Positions 43,889 to 51,074 of a stretch of DNA of 64,000 nt are shown one piece after another. Below the pieces are notes generated by a model. The model was not told where the DNA came from. It did not search any database and saw nothing but the letters and a program-made list of their open reading frames with translations. The position numbers and the translations under genes were made by a program. Source of the stretch: JADCRZ01 sp965200945 (GTDB lineage Bacteria; Bacteroidota; Bacteroidia; Chitinophagales; Chitinophagaceae); contig OZ241749.1 in assembly GCA_965200945.1 (NCBI GenBank), forward strand, positions 2,914,001 through 2,978,000. The letters run 5' to 3'. Position 1 is the stretch's first letter; the number at the start of each line of letters is the position of its first letter.

Positions 43889-44302
43889 ATGTGGTGGATG
43901 TGGGCCTTGCTCTCGGCTTTCTTTGCGGCTCTCACAGCCGTGCTGGCCAAGGCCGGCATCAAGGGGGTGGACACGGACCTGGCGACCGCCATCCGCACCG
44001 TCGTGATCCTGGTGCTGGCCTGGGGCATTGCTTTTTTCCGGGGCGGCACGGCTACGCTGCATACTTTGTCGAAACAAAACCTGCTCTTCCTCTGCCTTTC
44101 CGGTGTGGCGACCGGCCTATCGTGGATATTTTACTTCAAGGCTTTGCAGATAGGCAAGGTTTCGCAGGTGGCGCCGGTCGATAAGATGAGCGTGGCCATC
44201 GCCATCTTCCTGTCCGTCGCTTTCCTCGGCGAAACGCTTACCCTTAAAACTGCCATCGGCGCTGCACTCATTGTTCTGGGAACAGTGGTGCTGATCCTGT
44301 AA
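43889..44302 (+). CDS. Half-size EamA-family membrane transporter
   Basis: 137 residues with about five hydrophobic segments: MWWMWALLSAFFAALTAVLA, IRTVVILVLAWGIAF, LLFLCLSGVATGLSWIFYF, VAIAIFLSVAFLG and IGAALIVLGTVVLIL. These form one EamA repeat; LQIGKVSQVAPVDKMSVAI is the conserved core, cited in part. Most drug/metabolite transporters have two such repeats (about 300 residues). Single-repeat members work as dimers. The substrate is unknown. It is divergent from the PQQ gene. Confidence 0.8.
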   Translation: MWWMWALLSAFFAALTAVLAKAGIKGVDTDLATAIRTVVILVLAWGIAFFRGGTATLHTLSKQNLLFLCLSGVATGLSWIFYFKALQIGKVSQVAPVDKMSVAIAIFLSVAFLGETLTLKTAIGAALIVLGTVVLIL

Positions 44303-44438
44303 ATCCACTGTATCGAAACCGGACAAGTTCTGCACGATTCCGAACGTCTTCGTAGATCGTATCATCTACAAATTGCTGATAATCAAAACTTAGCAGACTG
44401 GCCCTTTTTTCTCCCTGAATTGTTCGCAGCCGCTGCTT

Positions 44439-44454
44439 TGTCCGCTTGCGGACA
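44439..44454 (+). other. Small perfect hairpin upstream of the permease gene
   Basis: TGTCCGC, two bases, GCGGACA: a 7-bp perfect stem ending 28 bases before the permease ATG at 44482. It could affect the leader or be a short repeat; no function is assigned. Confidence 0.35.
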
Positions 44455-44481
44455 GGCGGCCACCAAACCCCCATTGTTTAT

Positions 44482-46890
44482 ATGATCAAGAACTATCTGA
44501 CCATCGCGTTCAGGAACATGGCCCGACGCAAGATCTTTACTTTTATCAACGTGACCGGACTGGCCGTGGGCATCGCCGCCTGTCTGCTCCTTTTCCTGGT
44601 AGTGAAGTATGAACTCAGCTACGACCGGTTCCAGAAAAACTATGCAGAGATCTACCGGGTCGTTACACAGGATGATTATGCGGAAGGTGTTGAATATTCC
44701 GCGGGCATCCCTTTTCCCGGACTGGAAGCGTTGCGGGTTTCGTTTCCTCAGGTCGTGACGGGCGCCATCTATTCAAGCACCGGCAGCCAGGTGACCGTTC
44801 TGCACAACTCGGCGGAACCGGAGAAAAAATTCATCGAAGAAACAGGTTTCTTTTTCTGCGATCCGCAATTCTTCAAGGTGTTCGAGCAGAAATGGCTCGC
44901 CGGCACACCGCAAGTACTGAGCATGCCCGGCGTGACCGTGCTGACGCAGGCATTAGCGGAGAAATATTTTGGCGACTGGAAGAACGCCGTCGGACAATTG
45001 CTGAAACTCGACAACAGGGTGACGGTCAAAGTGGCGGGCATCATCGCAACACCGCCGGCCAATACGGATTTTCCGCTCGGCATCGTCACCTCCTTTGAAA
45101 CTGCAAAGGCCAACGCCGAAACCTACAGCTACACCGCCGACTGGGGCAATACCACCAGCAATTTTCAGCTTTTCATGCTGCTGCCGCACAATGTGTCGGC
45201 AAAGCAGGTGAACAACCAGCTTATCCACTTCAGCCAGCAGAATTATACGGGCAAAAAATCGCACAAAAGACTCAACTTTATCGTACCCCTCAGCACCAAC
45301 CATTTCGACAACCGCTTTGGAAACATGGGCGACCATGTCACCAGCAAATCCACGCTCTGGACGCTTTCGCTGATCGGTGTTTTCATCATCATCATGGCCT
45401 GCATCAACTTCATCAACCTGTCTACTGCACAGGCTGTAGGCCGCTCAAAGGAAGTCGGCATCAGGAAAGTGCTGGGAAGCAACCGGCTGCAATTGTTCGG
45501 GCAGGTGATGGGAGAAACCGTGCTGGTGGTTGTGATCTCCATCCTGCTCGCGCTGCTGCTTGCCGCGGTTTGTATGCCATTCATCAAACACATTGCGTCC
45601 ATCCGGGAAAGGCTGAGCCTGCTCACGCTGCAGACAGCCGGTTTCCTGCTCGCAACATGCTTGTTCGTGACCCTGCTGGCCGGACTCTATCCGGCGCTCA
45701 TTGTATCCGGATTTACGCCGGCGCTGGCCCTCAAGAATAAAATATCTTCGGCCAGTGTCGGAGGCATCTCGCTGCGGAGAGGGCTGGTAGTGCTTCAGTT
45801 TGCGATCTCGCAGGTGCTCATCATCGGTACCATCGTGGCCATCAGCCAGATGAACTTTATACGAAAGGCAGACCTGGGTTTTAACAAGGAGGCGCTGTTC
45901 ATCATGACGGTCAATGCCGACAGCATCGTGCATGCAAGACAGGAGGCTTTCAAGGCAAAGCTGCTGCAGCTGCCGGGTGTGGAAGCGGTCAGCTTCAGCT
46001 CAGACGTGCCCTCTTCTGAAAACAACTGGAGCGGCAACTTCGCCGTCGACCACAAACCGGATGAAAAATTCGATATCTACCGGAAAGCCGCAGACGAAGA
46101 TTATTTCAAGACATACGGATTGAAGATCGTCGCGGGCAGCGTTTTTGAAAAAAGCGATACCGCAAGAGGCATCGTGGTGAACGAGACGCTGGTAAAGAAA
46201 CTGGGTTATCAGAAACCGGAGGGGATCCTGGGCAAAGAGATCCGCTCAGGCCGGGGTCCCTGGAAGACGATCGTGGGTGTGGTGAAAGATTTCAAAACAA
46301 ATTCCCTGCGGGAAGATGTGAAGCCCATGATGATCCTGGAACGCAGGGAACGGTATGGCATTACCGGTGTTAAAATGCGATCGTCGAACCTGGCTGCCAC
46401 GCAGGCGGCCATCGAAGCTGCCTGGAACCGGGATTTCCCTGAATACGCTTACACCACCAGCTACATGGACGACAACATCGCCAATTTCTACCAGCAGGAA
46501 ACGCAGCTTTCCCTGCTGTACAAGATCTTTGCCGGCATTGCCATCCTGATCTCGTGCCTGGGATTGTACGGACTGGTTTCCTTCATGGCCGTGCAGCGCA
46601 CCAAAGAAGTGGGTGTGCGCAAGGTATTGGGCGCTTCGGTGCAGCATATTGTACTGCTGTTTTCCAGAGAGCTGACCCTCCTGGTGGTCATCGGCTTTGC
46701 GATCGCGGCCCCCGTAGCCTGGTTCATGATGAACAGCTGGCTGCAGAATTTCGTTTTCCGCATACCCATCGGCGTGAGCATCTTCCTTACCGCGATCCTT
46801 TCCTCGGTAGCCATCGCCTGGTTCACGGTCAGCTACGAATCGATCAAAGCAGCTCTTGCCAACCCGGTAAAGAGTTTGCGGTCGGAATAA
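44482..46890 (+). CDS. MacB/FtsX-type ABC transporter permease
   Basis: 802 residues from the ATG at 44482 (MIKNYLTIAFRN, the usual start); an in-frame ATG at 44446 would add 12 residues. It is a two-unit permease: TM near 20-40, a MacB-type periplasmic domain (about 45-280), three TM segments between about 285 and 410, a second periplasmic domain (about 440-660) with TM near 425, and three terminal TM segments (about 670-790). The repeated RSKEVGIRKVLGSNRLQLFG and RTKEVGVRKVLGASVQHIV segments mark both FtsX units. Such permeases work with an ATPase subunit not encoded nearby, exporting peptides, lipids or drugs. Confidence 0.88.
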   Translation: MIKNYLTIAFRNMARRKIFTFINVTGLAVGIAACLLLFLVVKYELSYDRFQKNYAEIYRVVTQDDYAEGVEYSAGIPFPGLEALRVSFPQVVTGAIYSSTGSQVTVLHNSAEPEKKFIEETGFFFCDPQFFKVFEQKWLAGTPQVLSMPGVTVLTQALAEKYFGDWKNAVGQLLKLDNRVTVKVAGIIATPPANTDFPLGIVTSFETAKANAETYSYTADWGNTTSNFQLFMLLPHNVSAKQVNNQLIHFSQQNYTGKKSHKRLNFIVPLSTNHFDNRFGNMGDHVTSKSTLWTLSLIGVFIIIMACINFINLSTAQAVGRSKEVGIRKVLGSNRLQLFGQVMGETVLVVVISILLALLLAAVCMPFIKHIASIRERLSLLTLQTAGFLLATCLFVTLLAGLYPALIVSGFTPALALKNKISSASVGGISLRRGLVVLQFAISQVLIIGTIVAISQMNFIRKADLGFNKEALFIMTVNADSIVHARQEAFKAKLLQLPGVEAVSFSSDVPSSENNWSGNFAVDHKPDEKFDIYRKAADEDYFKTYGLKIVAGSVFEKSDTARGIVVNETLVKKLGYQKPEGILGKEIRSGRGPWKTIVGVVKDFKTNSLREDVKPMMILERRERYGITGVKMRSSNLAATQAAIEAAWNRDFPEYAYTTSYMDDNIANFYQQETQLSLLYKIFAGIAILISCLGLYGLVSFMAVQRTKEVGVRKVLGASVQHIVLLFSRELTLLVVIGFAIAAPVAWFMMNSWLQNFVFRIPIGVSIFLTAILSSVAIAWFTVSYESIKAALANPVKSLRSE

Positions 46891-47094
46891 AGGACATAGA
46901 TTTCACATTGGATATGCGTAAACAATTGCGTACCGGGGCATGCCTTGTATTATGGCTGTACCCAAAAACACCAGGCGTTCGGGCCCGGAACGCAGAAAAC
47001 AGATCCATGTCAATTTCACGAATACCCTGAAGACATAAGGAGATTTTGCCACATGTTACATTTATTGTGGGGGTAGCCATTCGGTTGCCTTAAA

Positions 47095-47134
47095 AAAAAG
47101 AGGCGGTCCCTTACTCAGGAGACCGCCTCTTTTT
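47095..47134. terminator. Bidirectional intrinsic terminator
   Basis: A perfect 14-bp stem (47095-47108 with 47121-47134, core AGAGGCGGTC) with a 12-base loop, A-tract before and T-tract after. It ends 18 bases from the minus-strand DUF2911 stop and about 205 bases after the permease stop. Confidence 0.88.
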
Positions 47135-47152
47135 ATTGAAAAGAAAAGCAAT

Positions 47153-47674
47153 TTATTTCATCGGAACCGGTACTTCCCAGTTGCCCCATTTTAACAAAAG
47201 GCCGTTGCCGGTTACCTGGTACACCAGTCTTTCCTGCATGCCGGATGATTTCTTTGGTGTGGATGTTACGGTCGCCATGTTCTTGGTGGAATCCATGGTC
47301 GTGCTGCCATCGTGGTTGATGCCCCACTGGCCGCTCGCCGAATTGAGCATGAACGTCCATTCGCCTTCCGTCGGAAGCGCATACAGGCTGTATTTTCCCG
47401 CAGGAAGCTTTTTACCGCCTACAGTGATCTCCTTGTCTGTGGTGATGATGGTGGCTTTGTTGGCCCCTGCACGCCACACCTGACCGTAAGGCGCAATCTC
47501 TTTTCCGATCGTTCTGCCCTTGATGGAGGGACTGTTGTAGTTCACTGTTACGGTAGCACCGCCGACCTTACCGGTAGCCGAATCGGGAGGGCTGGGCATT
47601 TGTCCGCCGCCCTGGGCGAGCGAAGCAGAGGTCATCGCAAAAACGGCCAATGCCAGAGATAGAATCCTTTTCAT
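47153..47674 (-). CDS. Secreted DUF2911 protein (second copy)
   Basis: 173 residues with a signal peptide (about 1-20, ending SLA-Q). The DUF2911 core is complete: VTVNYNSPSIKGRTIG, QVWRAGANKATIITTDKEIT, GKYSLYALPTEGEWTFMLN and a C-terminal beta strand ending WEVPVPMK. The motif order matches the copy at 8828-9430. The function is unknown. It is transcribed alone toward the shared terminator. Confidence 0.82.
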   Translation of the reverse strand: MKRILSLALAVFAMTSASLAQGGGQMPSPPDSATGKVGGATVTVNYNSPSIKGRTIGKEIAPYGQVWRAGANKATIITTDKEITVGGKKLPAGKYSLYALPTEGEWTFMLNSASGQWGINHDGSTTMDSTKNMATVTSTPKKSSGMQERLVYQVTGNGLLLKWGNWEVPVPMK

Positions 47675-47720
47675 AATGATGGTATTTATATGAAATACAA
47701 TGATAGGATTTTAATTTGGT

Positions 47721-47747
47721 GCCCGGTGCATATTTATGCTTCCGGGC
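47721..47747. other. Hairpin between the DUF2911 gene and a small unknown gene
   Basis: GCCCGG pairs with CCGGGC and GCATA with TATGC inside it, giving a two-part stem over 27 bases. It lies 46 bases upstream of the DUF2911 start and 28 bases past the end of the gene at 47776. No T-tract follows on the minus strand, so it may be regulatory rather than a terminator. Confidence 0.35.
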
Positions 47748-47775
47748 TACCCTGTTTTAACATGGAGTTGGCAGG

Positions 47776-48027
47776 TCAGGCCAGTTCCTGTTCGAGCTTC
47801 TGCGCAATGGCCGCCAGCAGTTCGCGGTCGAGCTTATCCTTGGTTTTTCCATCCGTTTCAAACGGCAGTGCGGCCCGGAAAGCGCCTTCCTCATCCCGTT
47901 CATAATCCACCTCGGTTCCATCTACCCACATCCTGATCCGGTAGCTGTACCCGAACACAAACAACTGCCCCTCGTATTCGTGATCCTGGCCCTTGTAACT
48001 GACTGTCAGCGTGAAAATATCATCCAT
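47776..48027 (-). CDS. Small hypothetical protein
   Basis: 83 residues, acidic, no signal peptide or membrane segment. The first half is predicted beta (MDDIFTLTVSYKGQDHEYEG, FGYSYRIRMWVDGTEVDYE) and the second half helical (KDKLDRELLAAIAQKLEQEL). The composition looks coding, but I recognise no family. It lies upstream of the DUF2911 gene on the same strand with 101 bases between. Confidence 0.55.
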   Translation of the reverse strand: MDDIFTLTVSYKGQDHEYEGQLFVFGYSYRIRMWVDGTEVDYERDEEGAFRAALPFETDGKTKDKLDRELLAAIAQKLEQELA

Positions 48028-48300
48028 CCGGTAGGTTTTGGTCTCAAGGTAGGGAAGTTACATCCATTTCATTGTCATGCTGGCACAAGCACTAACACGC
48101 TGTTCCGCCTTCAGTCGTTTGCGGCGCTTGTTCGGAGATCCGGCGACCCGAGTGAGATGGCTAGAAAGGAGTTATGGGCAAGCCGTTCACACCCAACGAT
48201 CTTGCTTTCTCTGCAGGATCACCGGGCCGGCGCCGTAATCGCGGAGGGTGCAGGCTCCTGTTGCGCCTGCTCAAGGAGGAGGAGAAAAATTGATTGACCG
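48028..48300. other. Intergenic region, 273 bases
   Basis: It holds a 6-bp stem GCAGGC/GCCTGC at 48250-48270, downstream of the kdgT stop, without a T-tract. The remainder (48110-48230) is GC-rich like coding DNA but has no credible gene in any frame. It may be a decayed gene or an interspersed repeat. Confidence 0.35.
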
Positions 48301-49293
48301 CTAATGCCCTCTCGGTGGGATCACCTGCTCGATTGGCAGTCCCTTTCCTGGCAAGCTTTTTCTTTTTTGCATGCTCTTCCGGGCAATGTACAGGGTGAGA
48401 ACGGGCGTGAGCAGGGCGGTGATGAGGGTGGAGGCGGCGACCTGGGCGGTGGCCATGGTGGCTACGGCCTGCAGCGTGGGGTCTACCATGGCTACGGCCA
48501 TCGGCGTGGCAACGGCATTGCCCGCCGTTGACGAAACAGCCGCCCCGGCGATGCCCGTGCCGCCAACGGCCCTGTCGGCCCATATATTCACAAACCCGCC
48601 GATGAAGACGGTCATCAGTCCCAACAGGATGCCCGGAAACCCGGCTGCAATCAGCATCTTAAAGTTGAGGTTGGCGCCCAGCGCAAACGCGAAAAAGGGG
48701 ATCAGCACCCCACCCCCCGAGGAGAGGAACCGCCGCAGGTTGTCGTCCAGGTTGCCCAGGATCATGCCGATGGCGATCGGGATCACTACGGCGACCAGCG
48801 AGATCAGCGGGATGTTGGCGATGCCCGCCGACCCCAGGGCGATCATGGTCAGGAAAGGCCCGTCGTTCAGCGAAATGACCGCAATGGCGCCCACATCGGT
48901 TTCGTCGCCCGATTCGCCTGTTAGCGCTGCATAGAGTCCGCCGTTGCTGGTAGACATGGCCGCAATGATGGCAAGCGAGGATAAGCCGAACAAACCCGCT
49001 CCTCCAAAGATCTTCGCTACTGCCAGGCCCACGATCACGGCCATCCCGTATTTGGACAGCAGCAGGGCGCCGCCTTTGACCAGCGCACGGGGCGCGGCTT
49101 TCAGGCCGATGCCCGCCCCCATGCACACCAGGAACATTCCGATCAGCGGCATGGCCCCGTTCTTGAACAGCGCGGTCGTAAAACCGCCGATCTGCAGGGC
49201 TTTCGGAATAAAAGTATTGATCAGCGCGGCGGTGATCAGCGGAACCACCATCATGCCACCCGGAACTTTTTCGATCGTGCCTTTGATATTCAT
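48301..49293 (-). CDS. kdgT: 2-keto-3-deoxygluconate permease (KdgT family)
   Basis: 330 residues with about ten hydrophobic segments across the whole length. MNIKGTIEKVPGGMMVVPL at the N-terminus, AAMSTSNGGLYAALTGE, DVGAIAVISLNDGPFLTMIALG and the AGAAVSSTAGNAVATP stretch are family-typical. KdgT is a proton symporter that takes up KDG, the product of pectin, alginate and other uronate breakdown. It is the last gene of a minus-strand run of eight (sigma factor to kdgT), 40 bases after the YhcH gene, which places KDG at the end of the pathway. Confidence 0.88.
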   Translation of the reverse strand: MNIKGTIEKVPGGMMVVPLITAALINTFIPKALQIGGFTTALFKNGAMPLIGMFLVCMGAGIGLKAAPRALVKGGALLLSKYGMAVIVGLAVAKIFGGAGLFGLSSLAIIAAMSTSNGGLYAALTGESGDETDVGAIAVISLNDGPFLTMIALGSAGIANIPLISLVAVVIPIAIGMILGNLDDNLRRFLSSGGGVLIPFFAFALGANLNFKMLIAAGFPGILLGLMTVFIGGFVNIWADRAVGGTGIAGAAVSSTAGNAVATPMAVAMVDPTLQAVATMATAQVAASTLITALLTPVLTLYIARKSMQKRKSLPGKGLPIEQVIPPRGH

Positions 49294-49333
49294 GTGGAGT
49301 ACTCGTTGGGTTTAGGCCGGCCCGGTGCTCACC

Positions 49334-49942
49334 TTATTTTTCCGTCAGCACCTTGATCACCAGCTTTTTTTCCTGTCCGCCATCCGGCAGTTTGTTGCTC
49401 GGCCGGTGGGCGTTGAGGTTCGGAAAAAAAATGAAAAAAGTCTTTGGATCCGCCTCGTAGAATTTTCCCTTCACATCCCAGAAACCGACGTCTTTCGTGG
49501 CATCGTAGGGAACCACGTTCGCAGTGCCTTTTACCGGCCCCACACCGATCAGTTCCTTGCCGGTGATCATCAAGTGGATGTCGGCATAGTTCTGATGCGA
49601 TTCCCATTTGGTAAGCGAAGAATCTTTCGAGGCATTTTCCGTCACCGTCACATACACCGAATCGCCCCACACCTGGTATCGGCCTGGTTTGAGGGAGGCC
49701 ATATCGGTATTTTTGAGATACCCGAAAGCTTTGTCCCAGCGTTCCGGATGAAGGTGATACAGGCGTGCAAACTCCTCGCGGTCGATGGAGCGGTGTGGCG
49801 TCAGCTTTACGCCATGCAGCCACTCGTACTGTGTGAACCATTTGTCCGCATCTTTTTTCGACCAGGTGGACGGCGTTTTCGTTTGTGCCAATCCGGTAGT
49901 GCAGATCACAAGAAGGAACAGGCCGGCGATCATTGATTTCAT
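49334..49942 (-). CDS. Secreted YhcH/YjgK/YiaL (DUF386, cupin-like) protein
   Basis: 202 residues from the ATG at 49942 (MKSMIAGLFLLVICTTGLAQ, a signal peptide); the frame is open to 50020 but that form has no good signal. The family core is seen as WESHQNYADIHLMITGKELIG, cited for its conserved H-x(n)-D-H, then VGFWDVKGKFYEADPKTFFIFFPNLNAHRPS. E. coli YhcH (NanQ) is a sialic acid anomerase, and relatives occur with uronate genes. Cytosolic members lack a signal; this one has one. It probably handles a reducing-end sugar of the glycan degraded by this locus. Confidence 0.82.
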   Translation of the reverse strand: MKSMIAGLFLLVICTTGLAQTKTPSTWSKKDADKWFTQYEWLHGVKLTPHRSIDREEFARLYHLHPERWDKAFGYLKNTDMASLKPGRYQVWGDSVYVTVTENASKDSSLTKWESHQNYADIHLMITGKELIGVGPVKGTANVVPYDATKDVGFWDVKGKFYEADPKTFFIFFPNLNAHRPSNKLPDGGQEKKLVIKVLTEK

Positions 49943-49967
49943 ATGCTTCTTTTTGCCAATAATAATG

Positions 49968-51035
49968 CTATTTTTTAAAATGATACAGCAGAAGGCCATA
50001 CCCCACCCCGGCAGGTTCATGCGAACGCGCCATCTGGAAAGCCATGAACTGTCCGTTGGTTGCTACCACGGGGTTCGAAACCTTTCCGCCCCGGTAGTCG
50101 TTAAACGTAGTGAGACGCACGAAGTTCTTGCCGGTACCGTCGAGGCGCAGTTTCCAGATATCTGCATTGCCTGAGCCATGGCCACCCAGCCAGGCACACT
50201 GGCGGTCGCCCTCCACACACACGTATTTACCGTCGGGGAAGATGCCTTCCACTTCGTTGTAGGTGCCGGGCGCTTTGGTCTGGTTCACCACTTCTTTTGT
50301 TTTCAGGTCGAGCGTCATTACGGAACCGTTGTTGCCGGGCTCGTAACAGGTAAAGGTGAGCTTGCTATCGTTGTCAAAGAAATCGCCCGGTTCCATGGTG
50401 CAGCTTTTATCCGGACTTTCATGCACGATCTGCCGGTTCACCAGTTTGGGCGTGCCGCCGCTCAGGTCGAGATCCACGATCACGATGCGGGAGGCGCCTT
50501 CCTTTACATCCGGGATCTGCTCGTGCAGCTCGGCGAACGAAAGTTTCATGGTCGTTTTGGAGATGGCCACCCCTTCGCTCATTTTCTGTCCCAGCTTCAC
50601 CGGTTTCGATCCGGGCACCTTGCTCATGTACCAGAGCTCGTTGTCGCGGTTGCGGCTGGTGCGGATGTCTTCAAAATGGTCGGGACCGATCAGCAGGTAA
50701 TCGCCGTTGGAAAGATGCATTATGCGCAGGAAAGTGGCGCCGGGAATGCCGCAGGTAAGGCAGGAGATGTGACGGGTAGCCAGGTCGATCACAAAGGCGT
50801 CGCCAAAGCTCTTGGCCATAAAGGCGACCCGTTTGTTGTCGGGCGAAATATCGGCCCGTTCGCCGAACCAGGTCAGCCGTTCAATGTTGGCCGGGAACTT
50901 GGCGTACGGATCACCGTATTTGCGTTTACCCATGGCCGTGTCGTTCTCGGTATTTACGGGCTGGGTTGATTGCGAAAAGGCTCCAAGCGTGCAAAGGGCA
51001 AGAAGGAACGGTAAAAAGAAGCGTGTTTTTTTCAT
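49968..51035 (-). CDS. Secreted TolB-like / PD40 beta-propeller protein
   Basis: 355 residues with a signal peptide (about 1-21, ending FSQ). Repeated blade patterns of the TolB/PD40 type are seen: ADISPDNKRVAFMAKSFGDA, MHLSNGDYLLIGPD, DNDSKLTFTCYEPGNNGSV, GIFPDGKYVCVEGDRQCAW and NPVVATNGQFMAFQMARS. Oligogalacturonate lyases of family PL22 are also beta-propellers, and the genomic context (KdgT, YhcH) would fit a lyase, but I see no clear PL22 signature. The end, HEPAGVGYGLLLY, is distinctive. It is co-transcribed, 25 bases before the YhcH gene and 39 after the large glycosidase. Confidence 0.65.
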   Translation of the reverse strand: MKKTRFFLPFLLALCTLGAFSQSTQPVNTENDTAMGKRKYGDPYAKFPANIERLTWFGERADISPDNKRVAFMAKSFGDAFVIDLATRHISCLTCGIPGATFLRIMHLSNGDYLLIGPDHFEDIRTSRNRDNELWYMSKVPGSKPVKLGQKMSEGVAISKTTMKLSFAELHEQIPDVKEGASRIVIVDLDLSGGTPKLVNRQIVHESPDKSCTMEPGDFFDNDSKLTFTCYEPGNNGSVMTLDLKTKEVVNQTKAPGTYNEVEGIFPDGKYVCVEGDRQCAWLGGHGSGNADIWKLRLDGTGKNFVRLTTFNDYRGGKVSNPVVATNGQFMAFQMARSHEPAGVGYGLLLYHFKK

Positions 51036-51074
51036 ATGCGGTGATTTGTCAGTTGATTGAAAGATTGAAGAATT

